Part shown: positions 1 to 8,539 of the stretch, in pieces | How positions within the stretch are numbered: position 1 is the stretch's first letter | How the letters are laid out: every line of letters starts with the position of its first letter | Assembly (NCBI GenBank): GCA_964575845.1 | Contig: CAZNSX010000009.1 | Span: 1-64,000, forward strand | Reading direction: 5' to 3' | DNA length: 64,000 nt | Source: CAZNSX01 sp964575845 | Lineage (GTDB): Bacteria; UBA8248; CAZNSX01 | Program-made: the position numbers and the translations under genes | The notes under the pieces: model-generated | What the model was told of the DNA's origin: nothing | The model's input: the letters and a program-made list of their open reading frames with translations, nothing else | Database searches by the model: none

Positions 1-315
1 GCCCTGCGGGTGCTTGCGGGAGTGGAAGCCAGGCATGTTGCCTCCGGCGGGGTGAGCGGCTCCGAGGGCTCGGTGGTGCTGGTGGCCGAAGGGGAAAGGG
101 AACCTGTGGAGAGGGCGATCGAGATAGTCGAGTCGATAAAGGGTGAGAAGCCCGTGAGCCCCAGGAAGGGAGTTTGCGAAACCTGCACCCCCAGGTCCCC
201 CGCTGAAAGCCTTGAGGATAGCCGGCGGGCCCTTGCCCAGAAGCGTGTGCTTCCCCGCTGCATGTTCGAGGGAAAGAAGGAGGAAGAGCTTCCCGAATAC
301 CTGAGGGGCCGCTGA
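1..315 (+). CDS. C-terminal end of an unrecognised protein (partial)
   Basis: The reading frame is open from the first base of the window and ends in TGA at 313-315, so this is the 3' end of a gene that begins upstream. About 104 residues are visible. The first half looks like a folded alpha/beta module (VVLVAEGEREPVERAIEIVE). It is followed by a charged tail with three cysteines, two of them in a C-x-x-C (VCETC). I do not recognise the family. It converges on the helicase gene with about 50 bases between the stops, and no clear terminator was seen there. Confidence 0.55.
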   Translation, partial: ALRVLAGVEARHVASGGVSGSEGSVVLVAEGEREPVERAIEIVESIKGEKPVSPRKGVCETCTPRSPAESLEDSRRALAQKRVLPRCMFEGKKEEELPEYLRGR

Positions 316-365
316 GAAGGAAAGTTAGGCCACTCATACGGGAGCGCTAGGAATATCTTAACCCC

Positions 366-2465
366 TCAGACGGGCTCCAGGCGCGCGTACTTGAGAAGGA
401 GCTTCTTCTGACCTCCCCTCTCAAAGTTAACCAAGAGCATGAGTTCCTCGCCCGAGCCCTTAAAATCCTTCACCACCCCCAGGCCGAAGACGGGGTGGCG
501 GACGCGGCTACCCCGAGGGAAAGGGCTTAAAGAAGGTGGCACCGCATCCCGTGAAAGAGGCTCTGCAAAAAGCTCTTGGGGGATCTGGGCGATAAAGGGG
601 GAAGGTTTCCCCCTCCGAGCCCTGCCAGGCGTGCTTCTTTCCTCGGCTCCGCTGAGGAAGAGTAGCTCTTTTGCCCTGGTCATCCCCACATAGAAGAGGC
701 GCCTCTCTTCGGCAAGCTCCAGAGCATCCCCTCCCCTTCTCCGGTGCGGGATCAGCCCGTCCTCGACCCCGGCTATGAAGACCACCGGAAACTCAAGTCC
801 CTTGGCCGCATGAAGGGTCATGAGGGAGACGGCCTCCCGGCCCGGTTCGGCGCTATCGGCCTCGCTCGCAAGGGCGAGGTGCTCCAGAAAAGCAGAGAGC
901 ATCCCTCCTTCAGAGACTTCCCCTTCGGGGATGAAGGACCGGGCAAGGGTGAGAAACTCCAGGATGCTCTCCCCATCGTTTTTCTCGGGGGAGAGATGCC
1001 CTGTCCTTTCCAGAAGCTTTTCCAGGCACTCGCGTATGGGCAGGCTCTTGGCGTCGTTTCTTAGGCCCTCCATCAGTCCGAGGAAACTTTCAAGGGCCCT
1101 CGCCTGCTTTGGGGGAAGGCCTCCCACCGAGAGGGCCTTCCCCGCTCCCTCAAGAACATCTTCAGGGGACTCCCTCAAATAGGGGGCCAGGCGCTCCAGG
1201 GCTTTTGGCCCAAAGCCCCTGGGAGGAACACATAGGGCTCTTGTGAAAGCCCTCTCATCTGCGGGATTCCCCGCCAGGCGAAGATACGCCAGGAGGTCCT
1301 GAATAACCTTTCGCTCAAAAAAGGCCTGCCCTTTGAGGATCTGGTAAGGCAAGCGGGCCTCCCTCAGGGCCTCCTCCAGTGGCCTCGCCTGAGCGTTGGT
1401 CCGGTAGAAGACGGCCGTGTCACCGAGGCCCAAGGCTCCTTCTTCTTTTACGGTCAGAAGTCTCTTCGCTATGAACCGGGCTTCCTCTTTTTCGTCTTTC
1501 GCCCAATGGAATACTATCCCCTCCCCCTCTCCCCTTCGGGTGAAAAGATGCTTGGGCCTCCGGCCGGGGTTGGCCGCGATAACCGAAGAAGCGCCCTTGA
1601 GGATTCGCGCGGTCGAGCGGTAGTTCTCCTCCAGGCGAAAGACCCTGGCTCCGGGAAAACTCTCCTCGAAGTTCAGGATATTTCCCGCCTCCGCCCCCCG
1701 CCAGCGGTAGATGCTCTGGTCATCATCTCCCACAGCGAAGATATTGCGCCCTTTTCCGGCTAGGAGCTCCAGGAGGCGGGCCTGCGCCTCGTTTGTGTCC
1801 TGATATTCATCCACAAGGATATGCCGCCACCTCTTTTGATAGCGAAGGAGGCACTCCCCCCGCCTGCTCAAGAGCTCCGCGGTCAGCTTGATCAGGTCGT
1901 CAAAGTCAAGGGCACCCGCCCCTCTCAGGGCCTTCTCATAGAAGGGGTAAAGGGAGGCCGCCTTGGCCTTGAGGCCGAAGGAAGGCGCGCCCTTAGAGAA
2001 GGCCTCGGGCGATATGAGCCTCGCCTTGGCAAAGCTTATGGTCGAGAGAAGGGCCGCCGGAGGGTAGAGCTCGGGGTTTAGGCGCATCTCGGTCGAGAGC
2101 TCTTTAACGAGGGAGAGGCTCTCGGCACGGCTGTAGATGCTGAAGTGCGGAGGAAGGGAGAGGAGGTGGGCCTCGCTTCTGAGGACCCGGGCGCAGGCGC
2201 TGTGGAAGGTCCCGACCCAGAGCCCCCGGGCTCCCCCTCCCAGGAGGCCATCCACCCTCTCCCGCATCTCGCGGGCGGCGCGGTTGGTGAAGGTGAGGGC
2301 GATTATCTCTTGTGGAAGCGCGCGTCCGGTGCGCAGAAGATGAAGGATGCGGTAGGTGATGACCCGGGTCTTTCCCGAGCCCACGGCCGCAAGCACAAGC
2401 GCCGGCCCCTCGCCGGCCTCAACGGCCTCCCGCTGAGAGGGATTGAGCTCATCGAGATAGTTCAA
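366..2465 (-). CDS. UvrD/PcrA-type superfamily 1 DNA helicase
   Basis: ATP-dependent 3'-5' DNA helicase of the UvrD/PcrA/Rep family, expected in nucleotide excision repair and in clearing replication blocks in the cytoplasm. All SF1A motifs are present in order: Q motif (LNPSQREAV), Walker A as AAVGSGKT (usual form is GAGSGKT), DEYQDTN Walker B, VGDDDQSIYRWRGA (motif III), ENYRS (IV), LMTLHAAKGLEFPVVFIAG (V) and ERRLFYVGMTRAK (VI). At 699 residues it is slightly shorter than PcrA. The last 60 residues form the Tudor-like tail (HPVFGLGVV). It is the last gene of the minus-strand amino-sugar block, 17 bases after the acyltransferase-like gene. Assignment between UvrD, PcrA and Rep is not possible by eye. 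Confidence 0.93.
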   Translation of the reverse strand: MNYLDELNPSQREAVEAGEGPALVLAAVGSGKTRVITYRILHLLRTGRALPQEIIALTFTNRAAREMRERVDGLLGGGARGLWVGTFHSACARVLRSEAHLLSLPPHFSIYSRAESLSLVKELSTEMRLNPELYPPAALLSTISFAKARLISPEAFSKGAPSFGLKAKAASLYPFYEKALRGAGALDFDDLIKLTAELLSRRGECLLRYQKRWRHILVDEYQDTNEAQARLLELLAGKGRNIFAVGDDDQSIYRWRGAEAGNILNFEESFPGARVFRLEENYRSTARILKGASSVIAANPGRRPKHLFTRRGEGEGIVFHWAKDEKEEARFIAKRLLTVKEEGALGLGDTAVFYRTNAQARPLEEALREARLPYQILKGQAFFERKVIQDLLAYLRLAGNPADERAFTRALCVPPRGFGPKALERLAPYLRESPEDVLEGAGKALSVGGLPPKQARALESFLGLMEGLRNDAKSLPIRECLEKLLERTGHLSPEKNDGESILEFLTLARSFIPEGEVSEGGMLSAFLEHLALASEADSAEPGREAVSLMTLHAAKGLEFPVVFIAGVEDGLIPHRRRGGDALELAEERRLFYVGMTRAKELLFLSGAEERSTPGRARRGKPSPFIAQIPQELFAEPLSRDAVPPSLSPFPRGSRVRHPVFGLGVVKDFKGSGEELMLLVNFERGGQKKLLLKYARLEPV

Positions 2466-2482
2466 GAGGGCTCCCCCGGACC

Positions 2483-3274
2483 TCAGCGCCTCTCCTCTCT
2501 CCGAATCGTCTCAATCCCCCGCTCACTGTGCCTGAGTATGGAGTTAGGAGGGTAGACCCCCTTGGGAACGCTCATGCAAGCATAGACCCAGCTCGCAGGG
2601 CCCACGAGCGTGCCGGGCGCTGTAACGGTATTGCAGCCTATCTCCACATAATCCCCCAGCACCGCTCCCAGCTTCACGAGGCCCGTATCCAGGGACTCCC
2701 CCCCCGTGGGGACCTTTATGGTGGGAATAGTTTCACCCTTCTTCATCGCAGGGGAGCGGAGCTGTAGGTTGGCGAGCTTGGTCCCCGCCCCGATATTAAC
2801 GTGAAACCCCAGGAGGCTATCGCCAACGTAGGCGAAGTGGCCCGCCTCCGCGTGGTCCAAGAAGAGGGAGTTCTTGACCTCTGTGGCATGGCCCACGACC
2901 GCCCCCTCTCCGATGACGGCATTTCCCCGCAGATAAGCTCCCTGGCGGAGCTCGGCCCCGCTTCCTATTATGGCCCCGCTCTTTATCACAACGCCGGGCT
3001 CTATGGTTGCGCCTTCCGCGATGAATATGGAAAGCCCTCGAAGAAGAAGGTCATGCCGGGCTATGAGGAGCCCCTGGCTGGAGACCATGCCCGCGTGAAG
3101 GGAAAGCTCCTCCGGAGGAATCTCATGCGAAAGCTCCCTGGAGAGTTCCCCGATAAAACTCTCTATGTAGGCCCCTATCTTTCCGACCGCCTCCCAGACG
3201 TGTCTCACCCCCTCGAAGAGACCCCGATGACCGAACTTTTCGAGAGAAGTAAAGTAGTTTTCTACACCCGTCAC
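2483..3274 (-). CDS. left-handed beta-helix acyltransferase-like protein (GlmU C-terminal-like)
   Basis: A 263-residue protein with a helical N-terminal ~75 residues followed by hexapeptide repeats (for example GATIEPGVVIKSGAIIGSGA and GAVVGHATEVKNSLFLDHA) typical of left-handed beta-helix acyl/acetyltransferases. The pattern K-N-S-x-[FL]-D and the late GDYVEIGCNTVTAPGTLVG resemble the C-terminal acetyltransferase half of GlmU-type enzymes. No nucleotidyltransferase half is present. The start overlaps the stop of the phosphohexomutase gene by four bases (translational coupling), so the two are probably co-expressed. Likely role: acetylation of glucosamine-1-phosphate or a related sugar phosphate. 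The substrate is inferred from neighbours only. Confidence 0.8.
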   Translation of the reverse strand: MTGVENYFTSLEKFGHRGLFEGVRHVWEAVGKIGAYIESFIGELSRELSHEIPPEELSLHAGMVSSQGLLIARHDLLLRGLSIFIAEGATIEPGVVIKSGAIIGSGAELRQGAYLRGNAVIGEGAVVGHATEVKNSLFLDHAEAGHFAYVGDSLLGFHVNIGAGTKLANLQLRSPAMKKGETIPTIKVPTGGESLDTGLVKLGAVLGDYVEIGCNTVTAPGTLVGPASWVYACMSVPKGVYPPNSILRHSERGIETIRREERR

Positions 3275-5304
3275 GGATGCCTCCTCTTTGTCTCAAGAAA
3301 GGCCTCCCCCAGGAAAGTGAGGGAGAGGCTTTGCCCTTCCTCCTTTATCAAGCCCTCCCTTTTCATCTCCTTGACGAGGCGCCCCAGGGAGATTCCCTCC
3401 TCATCCGATAAGGTGCTTAGCTCTCCCTGAAAGGCCTGAGGTGAGAGGGGATGTCTCTCCAATAGCGAAAGGCCCTTAAGCTCTGCACGGGCATAAGGGT
3501 CGCTCGGGTTCTTGAGCCTTAAGAGAAGATGCTTGTGAACGGCCCCAGCCAGCCGAAAGAGGGCATCCTCTTGCCCCCCCATGCCTCTGAAGGAGACCCC
3601 TGTCTTGCTCTCCGTCCCCGAGTTTCTGACGAAAAGGGCGCACTGCTCACCGTCGCTTCGGCCCATCAGAGAAAAATAAAGAACTTCAGGGTCTCCTGGA
3701 ATATCAAGGGTTTCTGCTCTGAAGTTCGAGCCAAAGAGATTCTTGCCCTCCCTGAGGATAACCTGCGATATATCTTCCCAGAGGGGAGAGCCTCTAAAAA
3801 AAAGCTCTCTATCCGTGTAGTAACAATATAGGGTTCCCTTGATACCCCTGGGGAAGGGGGCTGCAAGAAGCTTGAGAAGATTCTCAAGGTCCATGCCGCC
3901 GCCCAATCCCTCAACCGAAATGAGTGTGTTAATAAGGGCCTTGAGGCCGCATCCAAGAGGGCATGAGAGAGATCCCCCGCCCTTAACCGCCACCCCATGG
4001 CGCGAGACGAGGTGGCCCGATTCTTCCCAGCCCAGGGCAAAATGAGGGAGAGTTTCAGCAAGGTAGCCCCGGGAGAGAAGGGCCTTTGTGAGAGAGAGGG
4101 AATCTCCCGGCGCCTCCCCACCGAGGCCAGCCCTCAAGGCGGCAGAGAGGAGCCACTTATCACCCACGGCCGAGAGCTGCGGCTCTACCCCAAGGGCCCT
4201 TAGAGCAAGAGAAAGGTTAAGGTCGCTCTCGATGGTGTGCAGGAAAAGGGAGCTCTTAGAAGCAGTGCCGCTTCTCAGAAGAAAGCTTGCCTGAAGGAAG
4301 GCCATCTCATCTCCCGAGAGCACGAGGGCGCGATCTCTCAGGGCGTCATACCAGAGGAGGGCGGCCCTGTCGCCATCGGCATCGAAAACGGCACCCACCA
4401 CATGAAGGTTCCCCCGCGAGGCCTCGCTCCTCAGGACCCTCCCCCTCTCAAAAAGGGCCCCGACAGCCCCATGCCCCGAGAGGGAAGAGCCTTCCTGACC
4501 CCTTAGGTCTCCTGAGATTGCGGTAACCCCTTCGAGGCTCACGACACCCCCTCCCTCATTCACCGAAACCTCTCCCAAGGGGTTAACCTCAAGCACTTTC
4601 CTCGCACCGAGGGCCGAGAGAGCTTCGGCGGCAAGGCCGCTCAATGCCCCCCCCGCCGGGTCCACTATGACATGGTAGTGCCTTAGTGGTTCTTCCTCCG
4701 TCGCCCAGGAGTTTTCAGGAAGGAGGAGGTGAGAGATATAAAAAGAGCGCGCTTCTCGGACCCCATCCTCAAGCTCACCGAGAGGCTTCTCCCCCCCTAT
4801 ATCCGACCTTGCCGAGGAAAAGACCTTCTCTGTAAGGCGCTCATCATCGATTGGAAGGGGCTTGAGGGCTCGGCCACCAAAAAAAAGCTTCACGCCGTTC
4901 TGGTCGGAGGGATTATGGGAGGCCGTCACAACTAGGGCTCCCGCCGCCCCTCTGAAAAGCATGTGGAGGGCTATGGCGGGTGTAGGGAAAACCCCCACGC
5001 GGACGGCCCTGAGGCCTGCTTCCCTCACCCCTCGCAGGGCAGCCTCAGAGAGAGTTCCCTCCCCGTCCCTGGGGTCCCAGCCCACGACCACCTCTTTCCC
5101 AAGGGAGGGGAGCTCCGGGAGAAGCTCTTCCTCAAGGAGTTCTGCACAGGAGCGAGCATAAAGGCGGATGAACCCATCCGTCAGGATTCCCCTCTCAAGA
5201 AAGGCTTCCAGAGGGGAGAGCCCCGCGAGAGAAGGGTGACCACCCGGGAGAACCGGGCCCCGGACGCCATCAGTTCCCTGAAGGCGCACAACAGCTCCTC
5301 TCAC
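3271..5304 (-). CDS. phosphoglucomutase/phosphomannomutase-family enzyme with C-terminal extension (GlmM-like role)
   Basis: Alpha-D-phosphohexomutase that interconverts sugar-6-P and sugar-1-P. The catalytic serine loop TASHNPSDQNG has the phospho-serine at about residue 129. The metal loop DADGD is at about 308-312, the sugar-binding loop is GWEESGH, and the phosphate loop is RNSGTESK near residue 565. Family members are usually about 450 residues, while this one is 677. The extra length includes expanded internal loops and a ~90-residue C-terminal tail with winged-helix-like character (DEEGISLGRLVKEMKREGLI). Between glmS and acetyltransferase-like genes, the natural reaction is GlcN-6-P to GlcN-1-P, but this is inferred from context. 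Starts 28 bases after glmS ends. Confidence 0.88.
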   Translation of the reverse strand: MRGAVVRLQGTDGVRGPVLPGGHPSLAGLSPLEAFLERGILTDGFIRLYARSCAELLEEELLPELPSLGKEVVVGWDPRDGEGTLSEAALRGVREAGLRAVRVGVFPTPAIALHMLFRGAAGALVVTASHNPSDQNGVKLFFGGRALKPLPIDDERLTEKVFSSARSDIGGEKPLGELEDGVREARSFYISHLLLPENSWATEEEPLRHYHVIVDPAGGALSGLAAEALSALGARKVLEVNPLGEVSVNEGGGVVSLEGVTAISGDLRGQEGSSLSGHGAVGALFERGRVLRSEASRGNLHVVGAVFDADGDRAALLWYDALRDRALVLSGDEMAFLQASFLLRSGTASKSSLFLHTIESDLNLSLALRALGVEPQLSAVGDKWLLSAALRAGLGGEAPGDSLSLTKALLSRGYLAETLPHFALGWEESGHLVSRHGVAVKGGGSLSCPLGCGLKALINTLISVEGLGGGMDLENLLKLLAAPFPRGIKGTLYCYYTDRELFFRGSPLWEDISQVILREGKNLFGSNFRAETLDIPGDPEVLYFSLMGRSDGEQCALFVRNSGTESKTGVSFRGMGGQEDALFRLAGAVHKHLLLRLKNPSDPYARAELKGLSLLERHPLSPQAFQGELSTLSDEEGISLGRLVKEMKREGLIKEEGQSLSLTFLGEAFLETKRRHP

Positions 5305-5332
5305 TTCGGAGAAGGTCGGAAAGAGGTCGCGC

Positions 5333-7153
5333 TCACTCCACCGTCACCGACTTGGCCAGGGAGCGCGGCTTATCGGGGTCCCGCCTCAGGGCCACAGCGG
5401 TGAAGTAGGCCAAAAGCTGGGCGGCCAGAAGGTGGAGGAACGGGGCGGTGGGGGGCGGAACCGAGGGGAGGACGACCTCCTCATCGAAGAGCCCCTCCCG
5501 GGGAGAGTCGCCCTCAAAGCGGAGTGCGATGATGAAGCCCTCGCGAGCCTTTATCTCCTCGGCGCTGCTGAGAGTGAGGGAATAGACCTCGCTGTCAGAG
5601 GGGGGCGGCACCAAGAGGACGGTATTAATGTCCTTATCGATCATTGCGATGGTGCCGTGCTTGAGGAAGCCGGCCGACATCCCCTCGGCATGGAGGTAAG
5701 TGACTTCCTTCATCTTGAGAGAAGCCTCCAGAGCCGTAGGATAGTAGATGCCCCGCCCGAGGTAGAGCCAGCTTCGGACGCCATGGTAGCGGTTAGCGAT
5801 CGTGTGCACAAAGCCGGAGCGCTCGTTCAGGGTCGCCTCCACCAGCTCGGGTAGCTCTCCCAGGAGGCCCCTCAGCCGGTCCCGCTCTGAGGTCCTTATC
5901 CGGCGCTGCTTCAGCGCCAACTCCAAAGCCAGGAGGTACAGGATGGCCATCTGCGCGAAGGCGGCTTTGGTGCTCACCACACAGATCTCGGGGCCGGACC
6001 CCTGAAGGATGACGCGGTCCACCATCCGGGCCATGGAAGAGCCCATGACGTTCACAATGGCCGCCGTGCGGGCGCCTCGTCCCTGAGCATAGCGCAGGCT
6101 ACTCAGAGTATCATAGGTCTCCCCCGACTGGCTCACGGCCAGGGTCAAGCACCGGGAGTCCAGCTGGGCTAGGTTGCCGAACTCATCGCTGCTCACGGCC
6201 GGAATATAACTCCCCGCAAGCTGGGACATGTAGTACTGGCCCACCCTGGAGATGTAGTAGGTGGTGCCGACTCCCACGAGATAGGCAGTCCGGCTCTCAT
6301 AGACCATCTGGGCCAGGGACGCGAGCTCATCCACCTCCAGATTCAGCACGTTTCGGATGGCCTGGGGCTGGTCGTAGATCTCCTTGAGCATATAGTGGGG
6401 ATAGCCGCCCCGCTTGGACATTTCGGCATCCCAGTGGATCTTCATGACCTCTTTGCGGACAGGGAGCCCTGTGGAGAGGCTCCTCACGGCGAAACTATCC
6501 CTCGTGATGACGGCGTACTCCCCGTCATCCATGACGACGGCGTTCTTAGTGAACTCTATGAAAGCGTTGAAGTCGGAGCCCACGTAGTTGGCGTCATCCC
6601 CAAGGCCCAGGACGAGAGGGCTCGCCTTCTTGGCACAGAAAACCTTCTCGGGTTCATGAATGCTGATGAGGGCCAGGGCAAAGGTTCCCTCAATCTCCCT
6701 CAGGGCCTTGACAAAGGCGGTCTCTGTATCGCCGAGAGCCTTCAAGTGTCGTTCTACCAGGTGCGCCACAACCTCGGTATCGGTCTCGGAGTGGAAGAGG
6801 TGCCCCTCCCCCGAGAGTTCCTCCTTCAGCCTCTTATAGTTGGAGATGATGCCGTTATGAACGACGGCTAAATCCCCCTCGCAGCTCAGGTGAGGGTGGG
6901 TATTTGCCTTGTTCACCTTGCCATGAGTGGCCCAGCGGGTGTGGGCGATGCCCACGGCCCCCCGCATCTCGGTGAGTCTCTCCCTCTCATTCACGGCCTC
7001 AACTGTGCCCGTGTCTTTGCGGACCTCGATCCGGCCGTTATATTGAATGGCAACGCCGCAAGAATCATAGCCCCGGTACTCAAGGCTTAGGATGCTCTGG
7101 AAGAGTCTCCGGCCAACGTTCTTGGAGGAGGCTATGGCGCTTATGCCGCACAC
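5333..7153 (-). CDS. glmS: glutamine--fructose-6-phosphate aminotransferase (isomerizing)
   Basis: Makes glucosamine-6-phosphate from fructose-6-phosphate and glutamine, the first committed step of UDP-GlcNAc synthesis. It is 606 residues, the usual length. The N-terminal class II glutaminase domain begins MCGI, with the nucleophilic Cys at position 2. The motif HTRWATHGK and the HNG oxyanion element follow, then two SIS sugar-isomerase domains (SQSGET in the first). The C-terminus ends in the conserved PRSLAKSVTVE. The gene lies between the mutase and the GlmU-like gene with gaps of 28 and 4 bases, so these clearly form one transcription unit. No glmS ribozyme lies directly upstream because the preceding gene is only 4 bases away. 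Confidence 0.97.
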   Translation of the reverse strand: MCGISAIASSKNVGRRLFQSILSLEYRGYDSCGVAIQYNGRIEVRKDTGTVEAVNERERLTEMRGAVGIAHTRWATHGKVNKANTHPHLSCEGDLAVVHNGIISNYKRLKEELSGEGHLFHSETDTEVVAHLVERHLKALGDTETAFVKALREIEGTFALALISIHEPEKVFCAKKASPLVLGLGDDANYVGSDFNAFIEFTKNAVVMDDGEYAVITRDSFAVRSLSTGLPVRKEVMKIHWDAEMSKRGGYPHYMLKEIYDQPQAIRNVLNLEVDELASLAQMVYESRTAYLVGVGTTYYISRVGQYYMSQLAGSYIPAVSSDEFGNLAQLDSRCLTLAVSQSGETYDTLSSLRYAQGRGARTAAIVNVMGSSMARMVDRVILQGSGPEICVVSTKAAFAQMAILYLLALELALKQRRIRTSERDRLRGLLGELPELVEATLNERSGFVHTIANRYHGVRSWLYLGRGIYYPTALEASLKMKEVTYLHAEGMSAGFLKHGTIAMIDKDINTVLLVPPPSDSEVYSLTLSSAEEIKAREGFIIALRFEGDSPREGLFDEEVVLPSVPPPTAPFLHLLAAQLLAYFTAVALRRDPDKPRSLAKSVTVE

Positions 7154-7157
7154 CGTC

Positions 7158-8360
7158 TCACCCCTCCCTTGGGTAGCTCCGGTTGTGATGAATGATGGCG
7201 CCAGCCTCTATCACGGTGCCCGCCATGATGGTGTTGCTGGCCCCGATCTTGGCGCCGTCGCCGATAAAGGCCCCAAGTTTCCTGAGCTTGGTGTCGTGGA
7301 GGGTCCCGTTAACCCAGGCCTTCACGGTGGAGCCGTCAAGGTTATTGTTAACGGTCATGGTCCCCGAGCCTATATCCACCCCCTCCCCCACGACGCTATC
7401 GCCCACGAAGGAGAGGCGCCCCACCCTGGAGCGACCGAACATGACGCAGTTCTTGAGTTCCACCCCATAGCCGATGGTGGAGCGGGGCCCGATGCTGGTA
7501 TACTTGCGGATGAGGACATTGTTTCCGATGAAGCTCTCCCGCCCCAGATAGCAGGGGCCCTTTATCGTGGTCCCTGACTCCACGACCACATTCCCCTCGA
7601 TGTGCACGGGCCCCTCGACCTTCACGTCTCCCCGAAGTTGCACCGTGGAGTCCAGGACCGCCTCATTCCAGGTATCCATCACCATCCGGTTGGCTATGAG
7701 GATGTCCCAGGGATAGCAGGCGTCTATCCAGGAACGCTCCCAGATGGAAGCGTAGAGGCCCTCCTGGGATATTAGGCGCTCCAGGGCACCTTCCATGGAG
7801 GCTCCTTCCAGGAGGCTGAAGAAACGGGCGGGCAGAACAAAAACACCCGCCAGGACGTAGTTGCCCAGGTCTACCCGACGTGGCTTCTCGATTATGCGCG
7901 AGATTCGCATCTGGGAGTCCAGGTAGACGTTCCCGTAGAGCTTCGCCTCCGGAGTATGGCAGATAGAGGCCATCGGGGCACGGAAGGAGCCGAAGGACTC
8001 TAGGGCCTGCAAGTAGATGTTCTCAACCGTCAGGTGGTCGCTGTACACGAGAAGGAAATACTCCCCCCCGTAAAAGATCTCTCTCGCTTCGAGAATAGCC
8101 TCGGCGATGCCGCGGGGTTCTTCTTGATAAACGTAGGAGATATTTACCCCAAGCTCGGCTCCCCGGCCGAAATATTCGGTTATCTTGGAGCGCTGATGCC
8201 CCATCACGATGGCCAGGTCATTGACGCCCGCGTCCCGGAGAAGCCTTATGATATTTTCCAAGAGAAAGCGCCCGCCCACGCTGATCATCGCCTTGGGACG
8301 GGTAGCGGTGAATGGGCTCAGGCCCTTGCCCGGGCCCGCGGCCAGGATGAGAGCTTTCAA
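7158..8360 (-). CDS. bifunctional sugar-1-phosphate nucleotidyltransferase/acetyltransferase (GlmU-like)
   Basis: The N-terminal ~230 residues are a nucleotidyltransferase (ALILAAGPGKGLSPFTATRPK, with the G-x-G loop and the conserved lysine). The C-terminal ~160 residues are a left-handed beta-helix with GPCYLGRESFIGNNVLIRKY and VNNNLDGSTVKAWVNG. This arrangement resembles archaeal/Sto0452-type GlmU more than E. coli GlmU. Expected reactions are GlcN-1-P acetylation and UDP transfer to give UDP-GlcNAc. Translation starts at TTG (8358-8360), preceded by AGGGAG at 8367-8372. It is first in the glmU-like/glmS/mutase/acyltransferase-like/helicase unit and lies behind a strong promoter and structured leader. 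Confidence 0.88.
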   Translation of the reverse strand: MKALILAAGPGKGLSPFTATRPKAMISVGGRFLLENIIRLLRDAGVNDLAIVMGHQRSKITEYFGRGAELGVNISYVYQEEPRGIAEAILEAREIFYGGEYFLLVYSDHLTVENIYLQALESFGSFRAPMASICHTPEAKLYGNVYLDSQMRISRIIEKPRRVDLGNYVLAGVFVLPARFFSLLEGASMEGALERLISQEGLYASIWERSWIDACYPWDILIANRMVMDTWNEAVLDSTVQLRGDVKVEGPVHIEGNVVVESGTTIKGPCYLGRESFIGNNVLIRKYTSIGPRSTIGYGVELKNCVMFGRSRVGRLSFVGDSVVGEGVDIGSGTMTVNNNLDGSTVKAWVNGTLHDTKLRKLGAFIGDGAKIGASNTIMAGTVIEAGAIIHHNRSYPREG

Positions 8361-8467
8361 GCCGTGCTCCCTTTCAGGGCGGAGAGGAAATAGTTGCGGC
8401 TGCCTGGTGGCAGGCTGCTTTCCCGCAGCCGGGGACCACAGCCGACCTGAACGTCATCACTCAGGAC
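8361..8467 (-). promoter_or_regulatory. structured 5' leader of the glmU-like/glmS operon (candidate cis-regulatory RNA)
   Basis: About 107 bases separate the predicted transcription start from the TTG start codon. The leader contains CCTGA/TCAGG (8461-8465 with 8446-8450), GGCTGC/GCAGCC with loop GGGAAA (8425-8430 with 8413-8418), TGCC/GGCA (8409-8412 with 8401-8404), and a last hairpin CCCT-GAA-AGGG (8376-8379 with 8369-8372) that covers the Shine-Dalgarno AGGGAG. GGCTG and CAGCC each occur twice, so alternative pairings are possible. I do not match it to a known riboswitch class. Regulation by an amino-sugar product is only a suggestion. Confidence 0.45.
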
Positions 8468-8474
8468 AGAGTTA

Positions 8475-8504
8475 ATTATAGCAGAGTCAGCCATGGCCTT
8501 TCAA
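8475..8504 (-). promoter_or_regulatory. sigma-70-type promoter of the glmU-like/glmS operon
   Basis: On the minus strand TTGAAA (8499-8504, five of six consensus) is followed after an 18-base spacer by a perfect TATAAT (8475-8480). Transcription would begin near 8467 and run into the GlmU-like gene at 8360. The site lies in the 179-base gap between the two nucleotidyltransferase genes. Confidence 0.7.
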
Positions 8505-8539
8505 CGGCCGCTTCGGCCTGGAGACCCAAGGGGTGAGCC

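Noticed and set aside
8361..8467. glmS ribozyme or a known riboswitch in the leader
   Set aside because: The conserved ribozyme core and the known aptamer consensus elements I know were not found, and the leader precedes a glmU-like gene rather than glmS. It is kept only as an unclassified structured leader.
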